DNA of 64,000 nucleotides, from positions 14,264,122-14,328,121 of the forward strand of contig LR990044.1 in the NCBI GenBank assembly GCA_905147135.1, in the 5' to 3' direction. A program made the translations under genes and the position numbers. The stretch is from Blastobasis lacticolella (lineage: Eukaryota; Arthropoda; Insecta; Lepidoptera; Blastobasidae). The notes under the pieces are model-generated. The model was not told the origin of the DNA. It did no database searches and saw nothing but the letters and a program-made list of their open reading frames with translations. This document shows positions 22,262-34,500 of the stretch, piece after piece; within the stretch, counting starts at the first letter, position 1, and every line of letters starts with the position of its first letter.

Positions 22262-23232
22262 TGGGGTACACTGAAAGTTTTGCTTAACTCAATTTACATG
22301 TAAAGTAATAAGTATTTTCGAAGTATTCTCCATTACATTTTAAACACTTTTTCATTCGGTCAAAATATGTTTGAAAACATGAGAACCATTGGTCTGAGTG
22401 AATGTTTTTCACTTGCTGGTTAAAAGCTATAACGGCCTCTTCCGGCCCCGTAAATGTGAAGCCCCTCGATCTTTGATTTATGGTAAAATAAAGAAATCGC
22501 ATGGTACCAGGTCTATTATGTGCGGGGTGGGTTACTAGCTCTACCTTTTCAAAAAACAAAACTGACTTTGTTTCGTTCGCGGCGTGCGCCGAAGCATTGT
22601 CATGGTGCAGTAGGATGCTTCATGGTCGTTTTTTCCTACCTTTTTTAAAAACACTAGGCAAACAGATGGTGGTGCACCACTCGGCATGTAACAATTTAGC
22701 CATGTAGTATCTCCTGTAACAATGTCGTACACAGCACTTGAACGTCCGTGATCGTAGTTTGATAAAAGAAATTTGCACCTGTCTGTCGACCGACTCAAGT
22801 CTGTTTTTGTTCTGGGGTGAGTTCATGAGGAATCCAGCGGTAACAAAGTTTTCTAACTTTTAATATTAATGTAAGATTTATTAAATTTGGTATATACCAA
22901 CCTCAAAATGTCCTCGAACCTCCTCATAGGTGATACGCCGGTTTTCTTAAATTAGTTGCCTGACAGTAGCCACATTTTCAGTACAGTTGAGGGTCGATCT
23001 TCACGAATTTCATTATGGAAAGAAACACGGCCACGATCAAATTCTGCGTACCAACGCCTTACCGTGCTCAATGAGGCGCCTCCTCCCAAATCATTTTGAA
23101 GACGAGCAGTGCAGTTTTGCGAAGACAGTAAACTTCTAAAATCATAAAAAATCATGGCCGTAAAATCTTTTCGCGTTCATTCCAATTTTGCTACGGACAA
23201 CAAACTTTAACTTGTGATAAAAAACAATTGAC
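22262..23232 (-). mobile_element. Decayed mariner transposon
   Basis: The - strand carries separated pieces of a mariner transposase. The N-terminal HTH region is at 22952-23155 (SLSTVRRWYAEFDRGRVS, SFHNEIREDRPST). The middle is around 22541-22800. The C-terminal part is at 22284-22559 (VELVTHPAHNRPGTMRF, PEEAVIAFNQQV, FDRMKKCLKCNGEYFE). Only the end DDE residue region is readable; stops, frameshifts and a shortened centre make it inactive. Terminal inverted repeats could not be fixed. Confidence 0.8.
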
Positions 23233-24789
23233 ACGCGATTTCCCGCCAATACTTTTGAATCAATGTTTAAGTTTTTTATGTTTAAAAAAATATAACATTC
23301 GAAATTCAAACATTTGTAAGCGGCCAGGAGCGCAACACCAGAATTTTCAGTGTGCTCTATGTAGAGGGAACATCGTTAGAGTTTACGTCTATTTACGCCA
23401 GACAAATGGGCTTGGTCTAAACGAGAGTAATTCGAAATGTACACATTATCGTGTAAAGTTTTGCACGTGTACATGTAAAGTTTTAGATTAGGCTCTTCTA
23501 CTGATTCAAAATAAAAAATACTGAAATATGCGACTTCAATATTTCTCATAAGGTAATACAATCTAACAAAATCCATTACACGATAGAGTTTGTCCTGAAT
23601 TGTGTTTGCATTGTAATAACTTTGAACTAAGTCACTGCGGAAGTCTACCCTGAATTTTATCTATTCGTAAAAACAGCTTAGTCTCCATCTTTGTAGTATT
23701 GACAGGGATACGCCAGTCAATAACGTTATTGTACTCGTGCCTGTCGGAAGAAATTTATAGCGGGCTGACTTCATAAATTTGACACATCGGCTTGGTGGGA
23801 CGTGCAGACATTCTGAGGTTGATTTCAAGGGCTGGCGTGCAATCGTGCGTGCTTAGAATCGGATTTGCATATTTATTTACTTAACTACTAAGTAATATGC
23901 TAATACGGTACTCTTGGTACACTAATGTGAAGTTACAGCTTAGAGGGTACCAATGTGTTTGTTGTAATAGGAAGAGGGTATGTTTCTTTCCTAATGATGT
24001 TTGTGTAAGGTAAATGAAATTGTTTACAAAACAATAATCAAAACTGACCAAAACCAAAAAAATGCCGTGAAAATATTTGAGACTTAAAGTAAATGAGACT
24101 TAAAACTCATGAAAATTCTCATTATTTTTTATAAATTCTACTTTCATTGTCATAATTGGAGATAAATTTACGTATTTTTATAACTAATGTAAGATAAATT
24201 GTTAAAATGAGTTACGAATCACTGGTTTACATGTATGGTGGGCGTCCGGATCAGTAGAATATTGCACCAAACTTTTTACTTAAAGCACTTCCTGTTGTAT
24301 ATGACCTCCGACTCGCCCAGTATAATAGGCAACATATGATCTTTTAAACTGACTTGTCTTTATATGTATTTGGTGAACAAACAATGCCCAAAATCGCGAT
24401 TTGCCGTATCAATCACGCTACGTATATTGTGTATAGATGTCGAGAATTATACTAGAAACACATACAATGTGAATTTCAACGAATACTGCTGCACATTATC
24501 TATTTGAATACATAATTTCTTAACCAAATAAGACAATTCAGTCTGGACAGATTATATTCTCCACTGCACTAGTTAACTTAATGTCATCTGATTATGCCTG
24601 CAAAATTTCAATGTAATCGGATTTGTAATTTACAAGAAATTTATAAAATGGCTTGTTTTAATAATACAGTTTCCTTCATTTCCACAATAAACGGCAATTT
24701 CATATGTAAATATCTATTTTATGACAGCTTGTATATTTAACAAATGAATTAACTACTATCGTGTAAACGAAATGTCATTTATTTAACTG
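23233..24789. other. Intergenic, nothing recognised
   Basis: AT-rich with chance frames only. Confidence 0.4.
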
Positions 24790-25000
24790 TCATTGTCATC
24801 AACATCATAAGCCCATACTAATCTACTGCTGGACATAGATCTCGACCAATGAGAGCCAACGCACTCCTATCCTCGGCTTGCCGCATCCAGCATCCACCTG
24901 CAGTCTTTCGCAAATCGTCAGTCCATCTGGCCGAAAGAACACTACGCTTACCGAGTCACGTCTCCACTCAAGAACTCGTCAACTGTCATTGTATTTCACT
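24790..25000 (-). mobile_element. RTE-like LINE 3' end remnant
   Basis: It begins with 'catcaacatcataagccca' and continues 'ctactgctggacatagatct' and 'ttgccgcatccagcat', the complement of the common (GATG)n-tailed LINE end. It is diverged from the 6645 and 63505 copies. Confidence 0.6.
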
Positions 25001-28000
25001 CGAATTGCAAATCACAGAGGCATGCCTATTTCTAGGTCTATTTCGCATGGCAGCTGACCTGGACTTGCGCCTACGTGCCGTTCGTCACGGCCAAGGATAA
25101 TATTTAGAATTGGCCAGGAAATGTATATGTCAAGCGACCAGACCGTAAATTACATCGAGTCTAAACACCCGTGGCAAGAATATTAATCGCCAAAGCCATT
25201 GATGGTGCGTATATTTAAAAGTCAAGACAACTCCTGGCTTATTACGTCTGGGGATGTAAAAGGGATTGTGAATTTCATTACTTACCGTGTGCAAACCTAA
25301 TTAACAGTTTGAATGTTTTGAGTTGGGTAACTGGTGTGTGCGTATCCGCGTACATAATATTTCTGTTTGTGCGATGTTGTTGTGACGGGGTTGTGTTTAT
25401 TTCTGTATGGTTTGACTCTATTATAATTTTGGATTCACTTCTCTAAGCCATAAGTAAACCAACGTTATTTTGTTGTAACTTTCATCAGTGGCATGATGGT
25501 GAGTGGCCAGGGTTAGGCGCTGTCCTAATTGTGCGACGGGCGGTTTTGAGGTATTCTATTGGTCAGGTGACATCCATCGTACGACTATTGCCAATTGGGA
25601 CAGCATCTTAGAGATATTAGAGCGTAATTATCGACTCTACATTAGTAGAGCGTTGTTGTTATCCATATTAAAAAAAACCTTGAATTATTAACCTATCTAT
25701 TTTGATCTACACCGCAATGAGATTGCATTTGACTGGTGTTTGTAAGTAAACAAAACAAGAGCCCGGCTAAAGAAGAATCCGAAGACTCGGGTTCGTTTCA
25801 AATTATACAGCTTATCGAAGTGTCATATAAACCATAGTAGCCATTTCACAAATCGCCGCGGAAACCTGAAGGATTGCGGAATCACCGGCAGAAGAGCACA
25901 CGCCCCATCAGCCGGACCAAATAGGCCGTCTAAAACGTGCCTTCTTTACTAATGGGGTGTTAAAATTTAATCTACTCGAAATCCGACCGAGCGGCCATTC
26001 GCACAGTGAACCAGTCGCGCGCATCGCCCGCCAGTTATTAATAGTAATTCGCCAAAATCTCTCTCTCTCAAAATCAATTTGAATACGAATGTTCTTTAGA
26101 AACATGATCTTCAACGTTAAACGGAATCGTATAAAAACATGGCGCTATTTCTTAGACGGACGACCGGTTCGCGGTGTGTCTTTGGTTATGCTAGGCGGCG
26201 CACACTTCGTAGCATTACAGCCTACGAAGTGTCGGGAAAGTAGTATTTATTGCTATCGTTTATATATTGATGGCTGTAGTGGCAAATGATTAATAATAGT
26301 TTATACGTATAACTGTTGTGTCAAATTTATATTGAGGGATTTGGATTTGTAACTGCCTACACGTTTGGGGAATGTAATTTAATTTTTACTATTTTTAGAT
26401 ATATTCAAATTATTTTATTACAAACGTATTCCAGATCTGAGAATCTGCTTTTAAGGCATTAGTAACCTTGTGGCTCGGTCAGGGTCAGATAGGCTGACCA
26501 GACGTCCCCTATTTTCCAACTCTGAATTTGACCGTATCAAATTGTGCAGAAGTAAAACCAATTTGGGACAATACAACGTCCCTTATTTCAGCAATTACTA
26601 TCATCCCTTGCCATTATTCCACGCCTGCCTATTGGCTGCATTGCAAATTCAAGCTAACTTTGATTTGTCATGTTATCATTGATCATTCGCGAGACTCCAT
26701 AATTCATTAGTTGTTAATATATGAATTTTTATTTTAATGTATTAATTTAGCTTATTCTTACCTGTTAATGGCTCACCATACTACACCACTTACCATCATC
26801 ATTAGTGCATCCATTAGCACCCCTACTTACTCCATCACCACTTCACTATCATTGGTAATAACTGATATTGTCACATTATGTTGATTTTCATAAGTTTGTG
26901 CTTCAAAATGGGACCGCGAGGTCGAACCAAAAATAGATCTATACAATTCCGATGTACAATAAAAATTGAAGTCATTAGGTATGGCTATAGTCCTTTAATT
27001 TAATTCTACATGCCGTATTTTTAACGCAGTTACCTCTTGAAATAAGAAAGTTTATCTCTCCTCACCCTGGTTCGGCAGACCTGAGAATAGAAGGAATTGG
27101 TGCTGTTCTAGTCTGCTGGAGTACCGGATACCACAGTATGTTAAAATCATTAGTCAATTTCGCTATTAAATATATCCAATAATTAATAGTCATTAAAGGC
27201 CTTGCCACACACAAAGCTCGGCGCGAGCGCGGCGCGAGTTTTCCAAAAGCGTCACTTCAAGATTACCTCTACACCTCGAGCCCTTGTCCCTTTTTGCAGA
27301 ACTAATAGAAAACACTCGTCATGAACGTCAACGGTCTCGTCATGAAGCAAGATAATACTGACATCTTCGGAGACTCTCTGATCAAATATAAAAATAAAAT
27401 AACAGATTTGTTGTTGAACCATTTATTTATCAAACAAGTTAAAGAAGTGAATTACTAAATTATTAAAGGTTCATAATTGTGCAAGTTGTGGTTGCCTATT
27501 ATCAGGATGGCAATAAGAAACAATACCTATGCATACAACGTTTACCACGTAACATTGCTGACTCAGTTGGCAATCCAAAAATATATGCGAAAAATCAAGT
27601 CAGAAAAAAGCTCGAAACAAGTGTAATAGTATCTTGCTCGGAAACATTTAAATGTATACGGCGTATACATATGCCGTATTCGATGTAAATGATGTTGTCG
27701 CTGCCGTACATATCCAGTGTTTGCTTTGTTTTCCGCTAACAGGCTTTTGGCCGATTTTACACGGCAGTACAACGGCCCGTGACATTCGGAACGTGGTCAC
27801 AAGTTTGGTTTGCAACGTCAATAACCATTGGTTTGATACCGTCTAGTTCAAAGGCTGTTTTCTGACTAAATTGATGTATTAAATTTCCCGTGGTGGTTAA
27901 CATGCTGGGTAGTATTACGATACAGAAAGAACCTATTAGATTTTACGCCTATTCAGTAAGAAGGTAAACGTCTATAGGTACTATAAGGTATTCAGCCTTT

Positions 28001-28473
28001 TGATTATTCTTCATGAACAAAATTCACACCAAGATTAGGTGTGAAGTGTGTGTGGTTCAACCTACCACAATACTCTTCAATACCGCCTGAAGGCCCATAA
28101 AGTTCACAAAGTAAAGGGAGCGAAGTATTAAGATTACAATTCGAACTAAAACAGGCTCGGTTACAAATGAAGGCTTAAGTTACAAATGTTACAATGTTAC
28201 TATCGCTGTTAGCCGCCACCGCGGTATTAGCGAATTATTTTAGCGCCGTAACACGTGGCGGGTTCCAATTTCGAAAACATTCTATTTTTGACGTTTCATT
28301 TTGTCGCGGCCCGTCCGTTACAGGAATAGTGCCGAAATAGGACGAATGGTGTACCCGGAACACGGTAGTTGCTTCATTTGTAAAAATGTAGCGCTGCAAT
28401 ATTGATCGTTATTTCTATCACATACCGCGTTTTATTTTGACCGATTGTTGATTACATTTTTCTTCTTTTTCAG
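25001..28473. other. Intergenic or ihog 5' intron, nothing coding recognised
   Basis: It includes a hairpin at 26202-26232 with an 11-bp stem (acacttcgtag / ctacgaagtgt) and a 9-base loop. No gene was seen. If ihog starts further left this is its first intron. Confidence 0.4.
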
Positions 28474-28483
28474 GACATTCACA

Positions 28484-28538
28484 ATGGCTGCTGTCGCGTT
28501 GGTCCTTCAGCTGTTCTTTGCTACGCTCGTGATAGCCG
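28484..28538 (+). CDS. ihog: ihog coding exon 1 (signal peptide)
   Basis: The exon starts at 28474 after an acceptor with a long pyrimidine tract (ttcttctttttcag), so an upstream noncoding exon must exist. The ATG at 28484 begins [18 protein letters not shown], a hydrophobic signal peptide. The donor g|gtaagt at 28539 leaves phase 1. Confidence 0.85.
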
Positions 28539-31500
28539 GTAAGTCAAGTTTCTAACTAGATTTATTTTCTAACGAACAAGCGTTGTATCACGTCGTATCA
28601 CACGATAAAACCTAAAGAATGCGACAGCATTAATAAAATTTAACGCTAACTAGAGAGTTGCCGCGCGTCCGAATACCGGATTTGTTTACTCATTAAAATT
28701 AATTGCTGGCACGATTATCTGCTTTTTGATCCCTAACAAATTGATGGGCCGCGTCCCGTACCTGTCTCTTGGATCGGTCACGGCCCGTCTCAAGACCAGA
28801 TAACAATCACGCGTGTTCACGGCAAATACAAAAACTCAGTCGTACATTGCCGCGTGTTTCACTACATTTCGGCGGGGCGTCGAAGTGGGCCGGTAATGAA
28901 TGAGGTGTAAAGTGTAGATAGTACGTTTTTTTCTATTTTGAAATAGTGACTGCCATGACGGGTAGCCCCCGGATACGGCAGGTAGCTACGCACACATGGA
29001 CTCCCGGCTTTAATGTCGGTAAATATGAAATCGTTAAGTTGTTAGCGGGCTTTCGTAAATGCCTTTAAACTGTAACCGGGAATGTATTGTACATTTTTGT
29101 CGTTCTGTCGCAAGATTTAGAGATAGGTACGTGTTTAGCTGCAGATGACATGTGGACTTTGCCGACTAAGATTAGTGGCATTACAATGCAACAAATTCTT
29201 TTGATAAGAATTTTGTGCACAATATTTTTTGTCTACTTACAACATACTATATATAATAGGTATACAATATTTAAGTCTTCTTCTTCAATATTTGAGTATC
29301 AGATTTTATTTTAGATAGAGTTTTTTTGCCGCCATTTTCATTTTAGCTGGAATAAACAGGTTTTCGATATTAATTAATCTGCCGGAGTAACTTTTTGTTG
29401 CCAAAATAGATTGTAAATTTTTTATGTCGCGCCACCGACAACCGGCAGATTTCACGTTGTTGTTTTGTGTGCATTATATTTTACGCTTGTCCTAGGAATT
29501 GATTGCAATGTATAGCGACATTGTTTGTAGTTCTGGAATAAATACAAAATTTGATATGTTAACAGATTTGGCGCCAGTGAGATTAGTTTAGGTAGGTATT
29601 TCCGTGTAAAACAATTTTTTATATTCATTCTTCATTCGAAAATAACTAATTATTACTTTAAGACGTCACTTAAGGTGGTACGTTTTTCATTCAACTTTAA
29701 TGTTACCTTCTATGTTCATTAGTTTAAGGGTTTAACGTTTTTAATGTATATTTGTGCAATTGGCCGCTAGTAAATGTGTCCAATTGAATGTGAAATGGAT
29801 TTCTACATGTTAATAATATAAAACGAAGCATAATTCAGTTAATTTAAATATAAATTGCTCTAATTGATAAATGTAGCCAAATGATTATTATTTATTAATA
29901 TTTGCATGCCAGTGCCTAAACTAATGCTTTCAAGTTTAATTTAAACGCCAACTAGCGACGAAGTGTGTTTTTGTCCATTTAACTGCTTTATTTTATAATT
30001 AAGCTGTACAAAGCCATTTGGCACACAATTAAAAACATTTACTAGACTATAAACCATAATACATTTACTAAACACTTGAACGAAAGAATTGTAAGAGAAA
30101 TGTAGTGTTTGTGACGAACCACCTTAAAGGAAGAAGGCAAACGAATCTAGTTGGTAGGTATACAGACTGAACTGACTGTAACTGGACTGCGTTGTATTAA
30201 AATTCGGTAAATTATTTTAGCAAATACCAACTTGGACCCAACCTTTAAATATTTTATTCTGAGAATTTGTTGTCATCTCGTGAGGATACTTATTTATATA
30301 CATTTACTAAACACTTGAACGAAAGAATTGTAAGAGAAATGTAGTGTTTGTGACGAACCACCTTAAAGGAAGAAGGCAAACGAATCTAGTTGGTAGGTAT
30401 ACAGACTGAACTGACTGTAACTGGACTGCGTTGTATTAAAATTCGGTAAATTAATTTAGCAAATACCAACTTGGACCCAACCTTTAAATATTTTATTCTG
30501 AGAATTTGTTGTCATCTCGTGAGGATACTTATTTATATCACACTTTGATGACCTGAGTGGAGTTGGTTAACACGCCGGTCGCCACGCAGAGGTCCCGGGT
30601 TCGTTTCCCGGCCGGGCGGAAATTGAAATGATGAATTTTAATTTCTGTTACGGGTCTGGGTGTTATATGTATAATAAGTATGTACTTAAAAGTATATAAG
30701 TAGTTTATCAGTTATCTAGTACCCATAACACAAGCTTTGCTTACTTTGGGGCTAGATGGCGCTGTGTGAATTTGTCTACGATTATTTATTTATTTATTTA
30801 CCCATAACTCAAGCTTAGCTTACTTCGGTCTAGATGGCGTTGTGTAAATTTGTCCAAGCAGTCCAAGCAATGTGGGTAAATGCTCTATCACTGGCCACAA
30901 AATCTCCGACAATCCCAGACAAAATTAGCAAATCGGTCAGAGAATGCAAATTTTGAGCAATTTACGATCGTATAAAACTTTAATATAACGACCGGTCCCT
31001 GATTTGCGTAATGTAGTTTTTTACAACTTCTGCGTTTCGGTTTCAGACAGAGATTGTTGCATTTGATGATTTTTTCAATTTGGTAGATATCAGTGTCTTT
31101 TAGTGGCAATAAAAATTTATTTATGTAGGTATAGGTACTGGTAGTATGCCAAATTGTTACACGAATGTCGGTATCGGTTGGAAGTAAGTACGTAGGTATT
31201 CTACATTTAGCAAATTCTTGATAGCGTTTAAGAATGACGTTTAACGTTTTTTGTATGAAGGTTTTTGTTTAAGTATCAAATTAAATGCGTTTAAAAATTT
31301 GGTGAAAGCTGCCCTTAATTAAGTGTTGACGTAAATATCTTTAATTAGGTTACTTCATTTTTGTTTTCCTTGTTTTTGGCATTGTGTTAAAGTTACACGA
31401 TATTTTGCCACAATTGCACCATGCATCATGCGTGCATCAGAAAGATCGATGAGAGCCTAATGGGCCAACCCTGAACACTTCTCGATACACAATAATTTTT

Positions 31501-34500
31501 TTTGAATAATTACAAAAATATTATTGAAAATCGAACTATTTGGTACATATTTGGTTAATATCATGAGCTTTATTGGATCCCATTACGATCGTGATTCGGG
31601 GTGAATGTCCGCAGCCAAACTCATCTGCATGTGTTCCCCCTGCTGACAGCCGCACGAGACTCTGGCGATTCGGCCTTTCACTAAAGGGGGTGTGGGGGTC
31701 GTAGACATCGCAAGTTTTTTCCAAATCACTTCAAAATTTTAATGGTAATTTCTATTTTAATGGAAATTGCTTCCAATAAAATCTGGATGTGGCTAAAAAT
31801 AAAAAATAATCATCTTGGCGTCAATACCCGGTTGTGCTCTCGCGCGGGGTCTGTCTTGACCATCGTCAATGGTTTGGCAGATCAGGTAATTACAGCAGAG
31901 CGATTGCTATCTGTCCTCTGTGACCTTGTTAACCTGACCCAGTTTAGATCACAGTTACACATTCTGTCGTCTGAATGTGCAGGTCTCCTCACGATGAAGA
32001 TGATAACCGCTAGGATGAGGATGATAAAAATGTTACGCACTGTGATGCCTCCTTTATAAGGGTTTCATTGTTCAATAATTCTAAATTCTTTACCTCTAAT
32101 ATTGCTAAAACGTACGGTGAGGTATACAGTATACCTAACTCCACATTTTCGTAATTTTGATTCATGAAAATATTCAAAGATTCCATGGCATTATGCTATT
32201 AGTCTCTACTTGTTTACAAGGGTATCGTTAATTTGGAACCCCGTTTCACGCCACAACACCACACATTTTCTAAAAAACACTCTCAGCCCATTCTCAGCCT
32301 TATTTCGAGTGAATCATTCGTGTCGAAACGCCAGTTGACCGGCGAGATGAAATTGTTAACATTCTTTATTGCACGGCCATTGGCTCGCCCGGCAAAAATA
32401 ATATAAATTATTACCGGCCCAATGTAAAGAGGAGCTACATCTCGATACGCAGAAATATGTTGAAATGACCTCTGAATTCATTGTAATAAAGTTGTGATTC
32501 CATAGGTATAGGATGCGAGTTAGCTCGACGATCGCCCAGTTCAATGATACGTCACCCGCGACCGTCGTGTGGGTAACGAACGATACATCAAGGACACCGG
32601 GATTTGCTTTTTTATTGTTTTTAATCGACTTTGGACAGATTTTTTGTTTCTCGCATTGGGTGACTGTACCTATGTTTATTATTATGCACAAGTCAATCCC
32701 ACTAATAAAAAAACGATCGGCAATGTATATTTTTCCAGAGGTTTGGTTACGGGTATTGAGAACAGGATGATTCTTCATATAAATGGTCAAAGTTATCGGG
32801 TTTGTTTACGACGCGAGGATGCCCAAGACAGCGAAATGGTCGGAAAAGTCGGAAGACCCTGGCAGAAGCCTGACCGCTTGATGATGATTGACCGGATGAT
32901 GATGATGATGATGAGTTATCGGGCTTGTTACCTCGGTTTTTTATTATTTTTACCTCAATATTCTGAAGCGGTTGCACTATCCTCGCCACAAGTAGACTTA
33001 CGCCCAAAATACCGCATTAACACGTTTACCACACGTAATACTTTATCAGAGTCAAGACTAGAAAACCATCGACTTTAAACACCTCTATCTGTGTACGTCA
33101 CCTTTACGTGTTGCTTCTAGAAATGCCGATGCAGTTCACCAAGTACCCAGAGTCTGTCATCGCACCGGCTGGGGATAAAGTGACTTTCGAGTGTGCTCTG
33201 AAAGTGCCGGCGGAGCGCTTGACCTGGCGGTGGCGGCGCGAGGACCGGCCACACGACAAATGGACTGTGGTGAAGGAGGGAGCCAGCGTCGATAAGGACA
33301 ACATGGCCACCAGTCTCATGGTCGAAGTCCGGGACGACAGTCCAGTGGTTTTGTACCAGGTGAGGTACCAAATGAATGATGGAGAGATAGTGGAGATGAA
33401 TAAGTAGGAAAGCGGACCCTGGCAGAGGCCGGGATAAGATGATGATGATGATGGAGAGATAGTTATTTAAGCAGAGCAAGAGCGAAATTTTAAGTCACAT
33501 TGACAGCCTATAATAGTCCACTGATGAGGTTGAGCCTCCTTCACTTTAGCGGAGAGTATTGCCATAATCTCCACTCATGACGGGCGTGTTGTAGCATCGC
33601 AGTGTTGAAAATACTAAACAGAAAATGCTGCACTAATTTTCTGGTATGTGGAGGGAGTCATTAGAGGCGGAGTTGATGCTGTATCATTCTAAGGTTTAGA
33701 TAATTATTTTAATGAGGTCATCGCACAGTGTACGATTTGCGCAGTTTAGTGGATCATGAACAAACTAAAAGATACGAGTAACCTACAATCTTATATCATA
33801 AAACAATGATTCCATTTAGATTCACGTGGAAAGGCCTTGACCAGACCACTAGGTACTTGCGATGATAATATTGTTTTTTCTTTGTTTTTGTTATATTTGT
33901 GTATGAGCACTAAATAATTTTTATTTATTCATTGATAAAATTAAAAAGTATAATTATCGCAAATCCTCTTCGCTAATGTATTTGTTTTGGCTACAGTGAC
34001 ACTAACGACATAATCAGGAACTTTTTGTATGGAAATGGGGTTTAGCATTGGCCTATAATATAAAACTACCCACTGAATTTCTAGCCACTCCCTCAGAAAT
34101 CCTCCCCGATGTCCCATTGGACAGAAGAGAGTACGTTCTCACTTACGTCTCATGGTCAGCCCGAAATCTCAGCTTAACCGCGTCCTACCCAAACACGGGA
34201 GTTGTGTATGACATTTACCAGCGGCTCTGTAGGCTAATTACGCAACCCTGTTACCAACAATTGTTTGATTTCAATGATTGAAATTGTTACTTTTACGATT
34301 ACGTATCATCGATTAAAAATTTTCACATTATTGCAATGCAACTTTGTTAGCAACTGAATCCATGAAATCGTGTAGCAACAGAATCGCAAAAGTAACAATT
34401 TCAATAATTGAAGTCAGATAATTGTTGGCTACAGCGTTACGTAATCAGCGTACTGTACACGCGCACGCTGCATGCCTTTTAGACAGAGGGACTGTCATAA

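Larger units (their letters stand above)
28539..33120 (+). other. ihog: ihog intron 1 with repeats
   Basis: This 4.6-kb intron holds the 239-bp tandem duplication, SINE-1 copies, a SINE-2 piece and a short LINE tail, listed separately. No further exon was recognised. Confidence 0.6.

Noticed and set aside
32569..33078. Open frame of 169 codons on + strand
   Set aside because: It runs through a (GATG)n LINE tail giving poly-Met and has no protein-like composition. It lies in ihog intron 1.
34048..34281. 77-codon frame in ihog intron 2
   Set aside because: It has no recognised similarity, lacks splice sites in phase with ihog and ends inside a fold-back MITE.
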